Below, piece after piece: positions 6,118-12,637 of a stretch of 15,587 bases of DNA. The notes beneath the pieces were generated by a model. The model worked only from the letters and a program-made list of their open reading frames with translations. It did no database searches and was not told the DNA's origin. Source of the stretch: a bacterium. Its GTDB lineage: Bacteria; Elusimicrobiota; Elusimicrobia; Elusimicrobiales; UBA9959. The DNA lies in the NCBI GenBank assembly GCA_021812825.1, contig JAKAMO010000065.1, forward strand, positions 1 through 15,587, read 5' to 3'. A program made the position numbers and the translations under genes. Each line of letters begins with the position of its first letter. Positions within the stretch are counted from its first letter, which is position 1.

Positions 6118-7347
6118 CTACTTCACTGCGACCAGGCGCTTCTTGACCGCGGTAGCGAGGCGCTTGATGCCCTCGTCTATCTCTTCGGTGGTGGGATAGG
6201 AGAAATTCAGCCGCATCGTGTTCTTGCCGGAGCCGTCGCAGTGGAAGGCCGAGCCGATCACGTAGGCGACGTTCTCCTTGATGGCCTCGTGGAACATGTC
6301 GTCGGCGCTCATCCCCTCGGGCAGGCGCACCCACAGGAACAGGCCGCCCTCGGGCCGGGTCCACGTGACGCCCTCCGGCATGTACTTCTCCAGCGCGGCC
6401 ACCATGGTGTCCTTCTTGAGCTTGTAGGCCTTGCGGACCTTCTCCACGTGCGTCTCAAAGACGCCCTTGCGCAGGAAATCGGCGGCTATCAGCTGGTTGA
6501 GGCTGGAGGAGCAAAGGTCCAGCGACTGCTTCAGGATCTCCATCTTGCGGATGATCTGCGGGTGGGCCAGTATGATGCCCAGGCGCAGGCCCGGGGCGAA
6601 GGTCTTCGAGAACGTGAACAGCGAGATTATGTTGTTGGTCTTGCGGGTGTCCTGGTCCAGGCGGTAGAGCATCTTCGGGGCCACGCCCTCGAAGCGGATC
6701 TGCCGGTAGGGAGAGTCCTCTATGACGGCCACGTCGTACTTCTCGGAGAGCTCCACCACCTTGTGGCGCTTCTCCTCGGAGAGCGTCACGCCGCTGGGGT
6801 TCTGGAAGTCCGGCACCAGGTAGATGAACTTGTAGTGCTCGTCCTGGGCCTTCAGCCAGGCCAGCCTCTCCTCGAGCTCCGTCACGGAGACGCCGTCGTC
6901 CTCCAGCGTCACGCCGACGAAGTCCGCCCCGTAGGACTTGAAGACCTGCAGCCCGCCCATATAGCTGGGCTTCTCGACCAGCACAGGGTCCGAGGCGTCT
7001 ATGAACAGGCGCCCGACCATGTCCAGCGCCTGCTGGCTGGCCGTGGTTATGATGACGTTCTCCGGCTTGGCGTCTATCCCTTCGTGCTTCTTCAGGAACT
7101 TCAGGAACTCCTCTTTCAGCTCCGGGAGACCGTCTGTGGGTCCGTACTGCAGCGCCACCCTGCCCTTCTTGGCCATGATCTCTTTAACGGACTCCGCCAC
7201 GAAATCATACGGAAAATATTCGGGGTCAGGCAGGCCTCCGGCGAAGGAGATCACCCCCGGCTTATTGGTGATCTTCAACAGTTCGCGGATGACGGAAGCT
7301 TTCGTGCGCCTTGGCGCCGTTGCGATGTTCTTTGTGATGTCTATCAT
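6118..7347 (-). CDS. PLP-dependent class I aminotransferase (LysN/ARO8-like), first gene of BMC operon
   Basis: This 409-residue fold-type I aminotransferase has VISFAGGLPDPEYFP near the N-terminus (32-46). Asn183 in PDFQNPSG, Asp211 and Tyr214 in IEDSPYR hold PLP, and Lys248 in TFSKTFAPGLRLG forms the Schiff base. A late Arg in TMRLNFSYP would bind the substrate carboxylate. Relatives include 2-aminoadipate (LysN), aromatic and branched-chain aminotransferases; substrate cannot be fixed by eye. The ATG has GAGGG upstream. It is the first gene after the promoter, and PduS starts 4 bases after its stop. Aminotransferases occur in some BMC types (the RMM/aminoacetone loci), but this one has no cargo peptide and the SPU-like pathway has no obvious amino-acid step. 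It may supply or remove an amino or keto compound, or just be co-transcribed. Confidence 0.93.
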   Translation of the reverse strand: MIDITKNIATAPRRTKASVIRELLKITNKPGVISFAGGLPDPEYFPYDFVAESVKEIMAKKGRVALQYGPTDGLPELKEEFLKFLKKHEGIDAKPENVIITTASQQALDMVGRLFIDASDPVLVEKPSYMGGLQVFKSYGADFVGVTLEDDGVSVTELEERLAWLKAQDEHYKFIYLVPDFQNPSGVTLSEEKRHKVVELSEKYDVAVIEDSPYRQIRFEGVAPKMLYRLDQDTRKTNNIISLFTFSKTFAPGLRLGIILAHPQIIRKMEILKQSLDLCSSSLNQLIAADFLRKGVFETHVEKVRKAYKLKKDTMVAALEKYMPEGVTWTRPEGGLFLWVRLPEGMSADDMFHEAIKENVAYVIGSAFHCDGSGKNTMRLNFSYPTTEEIDEGIKRLATAVKKRLVAVK

Positions 7348-7372
7348 AAAGTCCCTCGTTCCTCAGCGGATC

Positions 7373-7387
7373 GCGGCCTTCGGCCGC
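7373..7387 (-). promoter_or_regulatory. 5' leader hairpin of the BMC operon
   Basis: The minus strand reads GCGGCCGAAGGCCGC, a perfect inverted repeat with a 3-base loop. It starts at about the predicted transcription start of the promoter at 7394-7423 and lies 25 bases before the aminotransferase ATG. No T-run follows, so it is not a terminator. A hairpin at the very 5' end of an mRNA is known to slow decay; that role here is inferred. Confidence 0.5.
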
Positions 7388-7393
7388 AGAGAT

Positions 7394-7423
7394 AATTTAC
7401 TCAATTAATATTAGGGTTATCAA
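7394..7423 (-). promoter_or_regulatory. Predicted promoter of the BMC operon
   Basis: In the 92-base AT-rich gap before the aminotransferase, the minus strand has TTGATA (7423-7418) as -35 and TAAATT (7399-7394) as -10, 18 bases apart. A T-run (7434-7428) lies upstream like an UP element. The spacer contains the palindrome TAATATTA (7406-7413), which could be an operator. No regulator gene is adjacent. Without a good terminator after the metallopeptidase gene, read-through from upstream is also possible. Confidence 0.5.
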
Positions 7424-7439
7424 GTATAAAAAAAGCCGC

Positions 7440-8717
7440 CTACTCCCCGCCCGCTGATACCTCCGCGGAAGAGGAGAAATACTCCATGTTCTCCCTGTAG
7501 TACTCCTTTCTGGCGGGATCGCTCTCGGCGGCGTGCTTAGAGGCGTAGTAGGCCATAGCTTTAGGGTACACTTCCTTCTTCAGCTCCCGCAGGTCCTCCG
7601 GGAACGGCCTTCCGGTTGCGGCGCAGGCCTTCTCAAGGGCCTTCAGATGCTGGCTGAGCACCTCGATGTCCATCCTGGCCCGGTTGTCCCTGACGAAAGA
7701 GGCCGTCTCCAGGATGGCCAGAGCGCCCTTGGTCTTGAGGGCGTTCAGAGCCTCCTCCCCCATACCGTACTTCCCGGCGTTCACGTCCGCGACGGCCAGG
7801 CAGTCCAGCGCCAGCGGGTAATTCTTCTCCTCGAGAGCGATGTTCCCGACGAAGAGCAGCGCGTCGGCGCTGAAGGCCGGCCACCTCTTCCTGTAGAAAT
7901 CGTCCAGGAAGGCGGCGTAGGCCTCCTTCTCCTTCTGCAGCCTGGCCAGCGCCTTGTTGTCGCGCGCGTATCCGGCCATTCCGCCGTTGGCGTAGGCCAG
8001 TATCTTCGAGTCGGCCAGGCCGTTCTTCTTCAGCGTAGCGGCCTTGTCCATGCTGAGGTAGCCGCCGCGCCTCTCCTCGTAGTACCCGCGGATCTTCTCC
8101 TTGTACCTGTCGGGATCGAGCGAAAGGGTGAAATAGGTGCCGAGCGCATCGGCCGTGTAGACGTCGGTGTAGTCCCCGCGGATGTACTCGCGCAGCAGCT
8201 TCGGCGAGGCCTTCATCTGCTCGTGCACGTACATATCCTCTGTCAGGTAGGCCTCGTACTCGAACTCCAGCGGGTTGGCGCCGGCGTCCTGGCGGTACTG
8301 CGGGTACAGGTAGCACTGCAGCGCGTGCACCAGCTCGTGCACGTACACAGGGCCGATGTACTTCACCAATTCCGCTCGCACCCCCTTGTTGCTCCACAGG
8401 ACGTCCACCACCCCGGCGTCCTTGAACTTCCCGGCGCCGAAGAACTTCAGGATGAAGCGGGAATTCAGATAGACGGCATTGGGATCGGGGTCGAACCAGG
8501 CCAGCGAGTCCGACCGGTCGGTACGGGCCAGCACACGCAGGCGGGAGTAGCTTTTCGTATTCTTCAGCCTGCCGAGAAGCTCCCTGCCGGTCTCGGTGGT
8601 CAACAGTTTAGTCTCGAGCTCCTTTTTAAGCCTGGAGCTGAGAGAGGCGTCATGCTGGTAGGCGGCCGCGAAGGAAGGCAGCATCAGCAGGACCAGCATG
8701 ACAAGCAGTCGCCTCAT
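7440..8717 (-). CDS. Secreted HExxH zinc metallopeptidase-like protein, unknown family
   Basis: This 425-residue protein starts with a clear signal peptide, MRRLLVMLVLLMLPSFAAA, with likely cleavage before YQ, so it should be exported. The zinc motif is HELVH at 127-131, followed about 20 residues later by EFEYEAYLTE. One of its glutamates (Glu153 or Glu155) is a good third ligand, as in gluzincins. The rest (about 200-425) is helical and charged with no motif I recognise. An in-frame ATG at 8825 would add 36 residues with no export signal, so I chose 8717. There is no Shine-Dalgarno sequence before this ATG, but a TATAAT lies 7 bases upstream, suggesting a leaderless message. It has no obvious link to the BMC operon downstream. 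Peptidase activity is inferred from the motif. Confidence 0.8.
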   Translation of the reverse strand: MRRLLVMLVLLMLPSFAAAYQHDASLSSRLKKELETKLLTTETGRELLGRLKNTKSYSRLRVLARTDRSDSLAWFDPDPNAVYLNSRFILKFFGAGKFKDAGVVDVLWSNKGVRAELVKYIGPVYVHELVHALQCYLYPQYRQDAGANPLEFEYEAYLTEDMYVHEQMKASPKLLREYIRGDYTDVYTADALGTYFTLSLDPDRYKEKIRGYYEERRGGYLSMDKAATLKKNGLADSKILAYANGGMAGYARDNKALARLQKEKEAYAAFLDDFYRKRWPAFSADALLFVGNIALEEKNYPLALDCLAVADVNAGKYGMGEEALNALKTKGALAILETASFVRDNRARMDIEVLSQHLKALEKACAATGRPFPEDLRELKKEVYPKAMAYYASKHAAESDPARKEYYRENMEYFSSSAEVSAGGE

Positions 8718-8724
8718 TATCGGA

Positions 8725-8753
8725 ATTATATAGATTTGGCCGCTTGATGACCA
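8725..8753 (-). promoter_or_regulatory. Predicted promoter of metallopeptidase gene, close to the start codon
   Basis: The minus strand has TATAAT (8730-8725) as -10 and TGGTCA (8753-8748) as a weak -35, 17 bases apart. The expected start point falls at about 8718-8717, at the A of the ATG itself, so the mRNA would have no 5' leader. Confidence 0.5.
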
Positions 8754-8773
8754 TAGGTCTTGATACGACACGG

Positions 8774-8802
8774 GCATAGCCCGGATGAGGGACTCGCATA
8801 GC
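8774..8802 (+). repeat. Direct repeat GCATAGC with 22-base period upstream of ytxH-like promoter
   Basis: GCATAGC occurs at 8774-8780 and again at 8796-8802. The start-to-start distance is 22 bases, about two helical turns, and the second copy ends 4 bases before the TTGACA -35 box. This could be a binding site for a dimeric regulator, or chance. It lies in the 154-base divergent region between the metallopeptidase and YtxH-like genes. Confidence 0.35.
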
Positions 8803-8806
8803 GGGT

Positions 8807-8835
8807 TTGACAATGGGTGCGGCAATGTATAAGAT
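8807..8835 (+). promoter_or_regulatory. Strong predicted promoter of the YtxH-like gene
   Basis: A consensus -35 TTGACA at 8807-8812 is followed by TATAAG (8828-8833, 15-base spacer) or TAAGAT (8830-8835, 17-base spacer). The gene start is about 40 bases downstream with a GGGAGG ribosome site at 8860-8865. Confidence 0.7.
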
Positions 8836-8871
8836 TACACTAGCAGGACGGGAATTTACGGGAGGACCAGT

Positions 8872-9096
8872 ATGTCAGAGCACAGAGGCGGAGAGATAAT
8901 CGGAGCTTTCATCGTCGGGGGACTTATAGGCGCGGCCCTCGGCATGCTGTTCGCGCCGGCGCGCGGGGAAGAGACACGCGAGAAGCTGGGCGAATGGTTC
9001 GACGAGAACAAGGCGAAGGCCAAGGAGAAGCTGGAGAAGCTCGAAGCGGAGATAAAGCAGCGCAAGGAGCATCTCCTCAAGACCGGGACCAACTGA
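8872..9096 (+). CDS. Small YtxH-like membrane protein
   Basis: This 74-residue protein has a short polar start and one membrane-embedded glycine-rich helix, IIGAFIVGGLIGAALGMLF (residues 9-27). Next come APARGEETREKL and a long charged helix rich in Lys and Glu (about 40-70), likely a coiled coil. This is the pattern of the YtxH/general stress protein family, whose members are small, single-pass and often stress-induced, with unknown biochemical role. It stands alone between a strong promoter and a terminator, so it is a single-gene transcript, probably well expressed. The start is fixed by GGGAGG 6 bases before the ATG. Function is not known. Confidence 0.88.
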   Translation: MSEHRGGEIIGAFIVGGLIGAALGMLFAPARGEETREKLGEWFDENKAKAKEKLEKLEAEIKQRKEHLLKTGTN

Positions 9097-9114
9097 GGAA
9101 ACCCGGCAGAAGAA

Positions 9115-9148
9115 AAGAGCCCCGCGGAGTTCCGCGGGGCTCTTCTTT
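9115..9148. terminator. Bidirectional intrinsic terminator
   Basis: AGAGCCCCGCGGA pairs with TCCGCGGGGCTCT in a 13- to 14-pair GC-rich stem with a tiny loop (9128-9131). A T-rich tract (cttcttt) follows on the plus strand, and TTTTCTTCT on the minus strand. It lies between the convergent ends of the YtxH-like gene and the symporter gene and can serve both. Confidence 0.9.
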
Positions 9149-9166
9149 GTTTCGCGGCGGGCCCTG

Positions 9167-10651
9167 TCAGGCTGCAGGCTCAGCCTGCTTCCCCGGACCG
9201 GAGAGCAGCCAGCCGACAGAGAAAGTCGAGACCGTGCCTATAACTATTATCCAGCTCCAGCCTATCGGAGCTATCCCCTTCTCCGACAGGTACAGTATGA
9301 CCCCGGCCAGGACGGCGCTCAGGCACATGGCCGCCACGTTGCCCTTGTTCACCGCGCGCTTCGTCATCAGGCCCAGCAGGAACACGCCCAGCAGGCTGCC
9401 CGCCGTCACGCCGTTTATCTTGAAGGCCAGCCACAGCATGCGGCCGGAGCCGCCGGCGCAGAGCCAGGCTATGCCGGCCAGCAGCAGGCCGAAGACGGCC
9501 ACGCTGGCCCTCGAGGCCATCAGGTAATGGCGTTCCGGCGCGTCCTTCCGGATCAGCGGCCGGTAGATGTCCGTTATGAACGACGAGGAGAGGGAGCTCA
9601 GAGGCGAGTCTATGCTGGCCATCACCACCGCCGTCAGCACCAGCCCTTTTAAGCCCGCCGGCAGCACGTGCACGGTGAAGTGGGACAGTATCTTATCGGC
9701 GTTCTCCGGCAGCGGCAGCGCCGGGTGCTGCTTGTAGAAGACGAACAGCAGCGTGCCGAGGGCCAGGTACAGCCACGTTACCGGGAAGCTGGTGAAGATG
9801 GTGTAGATGATCGTCTTCTGGCTCTCCTTGCGCGTCTCCAGCGTCAGCAGGCGCTGCATCAGCTCCTGGTCCGTCCCGAATGAGGCCATCGAGCCGAAGA
9901 TGCCGTTCAGCACGGCGCTCCACAGGACGTTCGGGTCTCCCAGGTTCCAGCCCAGCTTGAAGACGGATAGCTTGCCCGCCTCCGAAGCCACATGCCAGGC
10001 GCCGGCCAGGCCGCCGTCGATGTGCATTATCAGGTAGGCCGCCACCCCCAGGCCGGCCGCGTAGAAGGTGAGCGCCTCGAAAGTCCCGGTCCACAGCACG
10101 GCCTTGATGCCGCCGAAACCGATGAAGATCACGCTGATCAGCGTGAAGAAAGCGATGGTCCAGCCCAGCTGCCAGCCCATGATGACCGAGACGGCGAGCG
10201 ACGCTGCGTAGAGGCGCACGCCCGAGGCGAACAGCCGCGTGACGAAGAAGAACGATGAGCCGGCGTACTGCGTCTCGGCGCCGAAGCGGTGCTTCAGGAA
10301 CTCGTAGATGGTAGTGCAGTTGAACTTGTAGAAGGCCGGGATGAAGAAGAACGCTATCAGGATGCGCGCGGAAGCCGAACCGATGAAGAACTGTATGTAC
10401 TGCCAGTTCTCGGTGAAGCCTATCGGCGGGATGCCGACTATCGTCATCGCGCTGATCTCGGTGGCGACGAAAGAGAGCGTGCCTACCCAGACCGGGGTCT
10501 TGCGGTTGCCGAGGAAGTAGTCGCTGGTGCTCTCCTCCTCCCGTCCCTTGAAATAGGAGATGATGAACAGCGCGAGCAGCGAAGAGCCGAGTATGAAGTA
10601 GTCCAGCGCGCCGAGGCCGGTGAACCGCTGAAAAGCAGAGATTTCGTTCAT
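9167..10651 (-). CDS. Sodium/solute symporter, SSS (SGLT) family
   Basis: This 494-residue membrane protein has about 13 hydrophobic segments and an outside N-terminus, as in the SSS family (LeuT fold). Family marks include the first helix with GALDYFILGSSLL, then SDYFLGNRKTPVW and SFVATEISAMTIVGIP (helix 1 region). GTDQELMQRLL is the classic SSS loop, and DSPLSSLSSSFITDIY holds the Ser residues of the Na2 site. Substrates in the family include sugars, sialic acid, amino acids and vitamins; the substrate here cannot be read. The ATG overlaps the nagZ stop as ATGA, with GAGGGGAAG upstream, so translation is coupled to the glucosaminidase. That hints at an amino-sugar or muropeptide-derived substrate, but this is inference. 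The bidirectional terminator follows. Confidence 0.93.
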   Translation of the reverse strand: MNEISAFQRFTGLGALDYFILGSSLLALFIISYFKGREEESTSDYFLGNRKTPVWVGTLSFVATEISAMTIVGIPPIGFTENWQYIQFFIGSASARILIAFFFIPAFYKFNCTTIYEFLKHRFGAETQYAGSSFFFVTRLFASGVRLYAASLAVSVIMGWQLGWTIAFFTLISVIFIGFGGIKAVLWTGTFEALTFYAAGLGVAAYLIMHIDGGLAGAWHVASEAGKLSVFKLGWNLGDPNVLWSAVLNGIFGSMASFGTDQELMQRLLTLETRKESQKTIIYTIFTSFPVTWLYLALGTLLFVFYKQHPALPLPENADKILSHFTVHVLPAGLKGLVLTAVVMASIDSPLSSLSSSFITDIYRPLIRKDAPERHYLMASRASVAVFGLLLAGIAWLCAGGSGRMLWLAFKINGVTAGSLLGVFLLGLMTKRAVNKGNVAAMCLSAVLAGVILYLSEKGIAPIGWSWIIVIGTVSTFSVGWLLSGPGKQAEPAA

Positions 10652-12120
10652 TTTCTTCCCCTCATCGATATTTTGACCGGCACGGTGCCGCCGGGTCTGA
10701 CGGTGCCGGCCAGGACTCCGGCGGCGGCGCGCTGGAAATCATCCAGCGCGCAGAAGGCGCAGAGCGCGGCCGACGGGGCCAGGCCTTCCAGCACGAACGG
10801 GCTGCCGAAAGCCAGCAGCACCGACTCCGAAGCGCCCGCCACGGCAGATTCAAGGGCCGCCCATTCCTCGTCGGAAAGGTTGATGCTGCCGCTGCCGGCG
10901 CGCGGCCGGGAGAAGCAGGCCGCGGCCAGCCGCATGCCGCAGCCCGGCTGGTACGGCTCCACCCTCACCCCCAGCTCCGCCAGCGCGGAGACGAAAGCGC
11001 CGCCCTTCCAGTCACCGCGCGCCGTAAGCGGCTCCAGATAACCGAGCGTTTCGCCTGCCTTCGCCGAGAACCTGCCGGTGGAGGCCCAGGCAAGACAGGA
11101 CGGCGCCGCCTCGGCGCCGAAGGCGAGATGCTCCCCGCAGCGCAGCGCGTCCTCGGGCGCGGGCAGGCCGCGGAAAGGGGTCAGCTTCCTGGCCAGCGCG
11201 TCCAGCCTGGCGATGGCGGCCGCAGCGGCAGCGGCGGTTATAGTTCCTTCCTCGGCCGCGCGCTGCAGTTCCGCGTGCAGCGCGGCCGGGTCTTCCGGAG
11301 CCAGCAGGGCGTCCACACCGGCGAGCAGGGCCTTCACTCCGGCGCCCGGGTCGGCGGAAACGGCCTTCATATCGAGCGCGTCCGTGATGACCGCGCCCTG
11401 GAAGCCCAGCTTGCGCCTGAGCAGTCCGGAAACGACCTCCCTGGAGAGCGAGGCCGGGGCGTTCCCGTCCAGCTCGGGCAGCAGCAGGTGGCCGGCCATC
11501 ACCGCGTCGGCGCGCCTGAACAGCGCCCGGAAAGGCCTGAGCTCCTCCTGCTCCAGCGCGTAGAGGTTCTTGGTCACCGCCGGCAGCTCCAGGTGGGAAT
11601 CCGAGGCGGTGTCGCCGTGACCGGGGAAATGCTTTAGACAGGAGAGGACGCCCTGCGAGCTGAGGCCGGAAATATATGCCTCCCCCAGGCCGGCGGCCAG
11701 GTTGGGGTCCGCCCCGAAGGACCTGACGTTCACTATGGGATTATCGGCGCGCACGGCCAGGTCCGCCACCGGAGCGAGCACCCAGTCCACCCCCAGCGCA
11801 CGAGCCTCGAGCGCCGTTATCTCCCCCTTGCGCCTGGCCAGGTCCTCCCGACCCGAGGCCCCTATGGCCATGTTCGGCGGCAGCTCGGTGGCCCCGGAAA
11901 CGTGCTGGCCGGCTCCGTTCTCATAATCTGCCGCTATCAGCAGCGGGGTAGCGGAAGCGGATTTCAGCAGCCGGGAGAGTTCCCGAACCTCCGGGGCGGA
12001 GCCGCCGTAGAAGCAGAAGCCTCCTACCCCGGAGGCGGCCAGCTTCAGGGCCAGCTCCGGGTCGGACTTGCCGAACCGGAATCCGGGGAAGATCAGGCGA
12101 TACAGGTTCTTCTGGTTCAA
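10648..12120 (-). CDS. nagZ: Family GH3 beta-N-acetylglucosaminidase (NagZ-like), cytoplasmic
   Basis: This 490-residue glycoside hydrolase removes N-acetylglucosamine from muropeptides or related amino-sugar chains. The NagZ motif KHFPGHGDTASDSH spans 163-176, with the Asp174/His176 acid-base dyad. The nucleophile is Asp247 in VITDALDM. The barrel begins at NLYRLIFPGF, and a C-terminal domain (about 330-490) follows, so it is the longer two-domain type. No ATG precedes the first strand. I chose TTG at 12120, which overlaps the mazG stop as TTGA and gives no signal peptide, consistent with cytoplasmic recycling. The open frame upstream of this codon lies inside mazG and is not coding. The stop overlaps the symporter start. 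The TTG start is likely but not certain. Confidence 0.9.
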   Translation of the reverse strand: MNQKNLYRLIFPGFRFGKSDPELALKLAASGVGGFCFYGGSAPEVRELSRLLKSASATPLLIAADYENGAGQHVSGATELPPNMAIGASGREDLARRKGEITALEARALGVDWVLAPVADLAVRADNPIVNVRSFGADPNLAAGLGEAYISGLSSQGVLSCLKHFPGHGDTASDSHLELPAVTKNLYALEQEELRPFRALFRRADAVMAGHLLLPELDGNAPASLSREVVSGLLRRKLGFQGAVITDALDMKAVSADPGAGVKALLAGVDALLAPEDPAALHAELQRAAEEGTITAAAAAAAIARLDALARKLTPFRGLPAPEDALRCGEHLAFGAEAAPSCLAWASTGRFSAKAGETLGYLEPLTARGDWKGGAFVSALAELGVRVEPYQPGCGMRLAAACFSRPRAGSGSINLSDEEWAALESAVAGASESVLLAFGSPFVLEGLAPSAALCAFCALDDFQRAAAGVLAGTVRPGGTVPVKISMRGRK

Positions 12121-12566
12121 GCTCGCTTCCCGCGGGCGGCCCGGCGCTTCTCCGCCTTCTTGATCTTGTCCCACTGCTTCAGCACCTGGGCGGGTGTAGA
12201 GAGCCGGCCGCCGCGGAACACGTGCGGGTGACGGCGGACCATCTTGGCGTTCACGGTCCTTATCACGTCGGCAAGCCGGAAGCGGCCGGCCCGGCGGGCC
12301 AGCTCGCTGTGAAAGACCACCTGCAGCAGCACGTCGCCCAGTTCTTCCTTCAGGTTGGCCCAGTCCTTCCTGCGCACCGCGCGGCTCACCTCGCCGGCCT
12401 CTTCGCGCAGGTATTTGAGCAGCGTGGAATGGGTCTGCCTGCGGTCCCACGGGCAGCCGCCCGGGTCCAGCAGGATGCGCATCACCTTCTCCAGCGAGCG
12501 CAGGCTCGAGCTCCTGGCCAGCCTGGCGCCGGCCCTGTTAAGGTTGGTTTTTCCGGATGCTTTCAT
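12117..12566 (-). CDS. mazG: MazG-family nucleoside triphosphate pyrophosphohydrolase
   Basis: This 149-residue protein has one MazG domain. GGCPWDRRQTHSTLLKYL (36-53) is followed by EEAGEVSRAV and the LKEELGDVLLQVVFHSEL helix. These supply the Glu/Asp residues that bind Mg2+. The family hydrolyses NTPs, including non-canonical ones, to NMP and pyrophosphate. It is shorter than the two-domain E. coli MazG and ends in a basic tail (KKAEKRRAARGKRA). The ATG has no ribosome site; a TATACT -10 box lies about 13 bases upstream, suggesting a leader of only a few bases. Its stop overlaps the nagZ TTG start. It probably does housecleaning of the nucleotide pool and is unrelated in function to nagZ. 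Confidence 0.93.
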   Translation of the reverse strand: MKASGKTNLNRAGARLARSSSLRSLEKVMRILLDPGGCPWDRRQTHSTLLKYLREEAGEVSRAVRRKDWANLKEELGDVLLQVVFHSELARRAGRFRLADVIRTVNAKMVRRHPHVFRGGRLSTPAQVLKQWDKIKKAEKRRAARGKRA

Positions 12567-12579
12567 AATCAGCGCTAAA

Positions 12580-12607
12580 AGTATATAATTTTAACGTAAA
12601 TCCGCAA
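12580..12607 (-). promoter_or_regulatory. Predicted mazG operon promoter
   Basis: The minus strand has TATACT (12585-12580) as -10 and TTGCGG (12607-12602) as a weak -35, 16 bases apart. The start point would be about 12573, leaving roughly 7 bases before the ATG. It overlaps the opposite-strand TATAAT at 12584-12589. Confidence 0.45.
12584..12589 (+). promoter_or_regulatory. Possible -10 box of thyX operon
   Basis: A perfect TATAAT lies 49 bases before the thyX ATG in the only AT-rich stretch of the divergent gap. No clear -35 is found at the right distance. It overlaps the mazG -10 on the other strand, so the two promoters could not be open at once. Confidence 0.4.
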
Positions 12608-12628
12608 AAAAGCGGGCTATCCGCCCGC
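12605..12628 (-). terminator. Hairpin: 5' UTR stem of thyX, intrinsic terminator on the minus strand
   Basis: GCGGGC (12612-12617) pairs with GCCCGC (12623-12628) around TATCC. On the minus strand the stem is followed directly by six T residues (12611-12606), the form of an intrinsic terminator. No minus-strand gene lies upstream, so it would stop antisense transcription coming from thyX. On the plus strand the stem ends right at the GGAGGG ribosome site (12629-12634) of thyX. Confidence 0.55.
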
Positions 12629-12637
12629 GGAGGGCCC

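Noticed and set aside
7428..7480. T-run after the metallopeptidase gene as an intrinsic terminator
   Set aside because: Seven T residues follow on the minus strand, but no convincing GC stem directly precedes them; only short 4-pair matches with loose loops were found.
8718..8825. 36-residue N-terminal extension of the metallopeptidase
   Set aside because: It would place the clear signal peptide internally and would cover the promoter region of the divergent gene.
8718..8871. Small RNA or tRNA in the largest intergenic gap
   Set aside because: No cloverleaf, no CCA-like end and no independent terminator; the promoters and repeats explain the visible structure.
12121..12450. Upstream extension of the nagZ frame to an ATG at 12450
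   Set aside because: The extra 110 residues are an out-of-frame reading of mazG and low-complexity Arg/Pro/Gly; TTG at 12120 is the better start.
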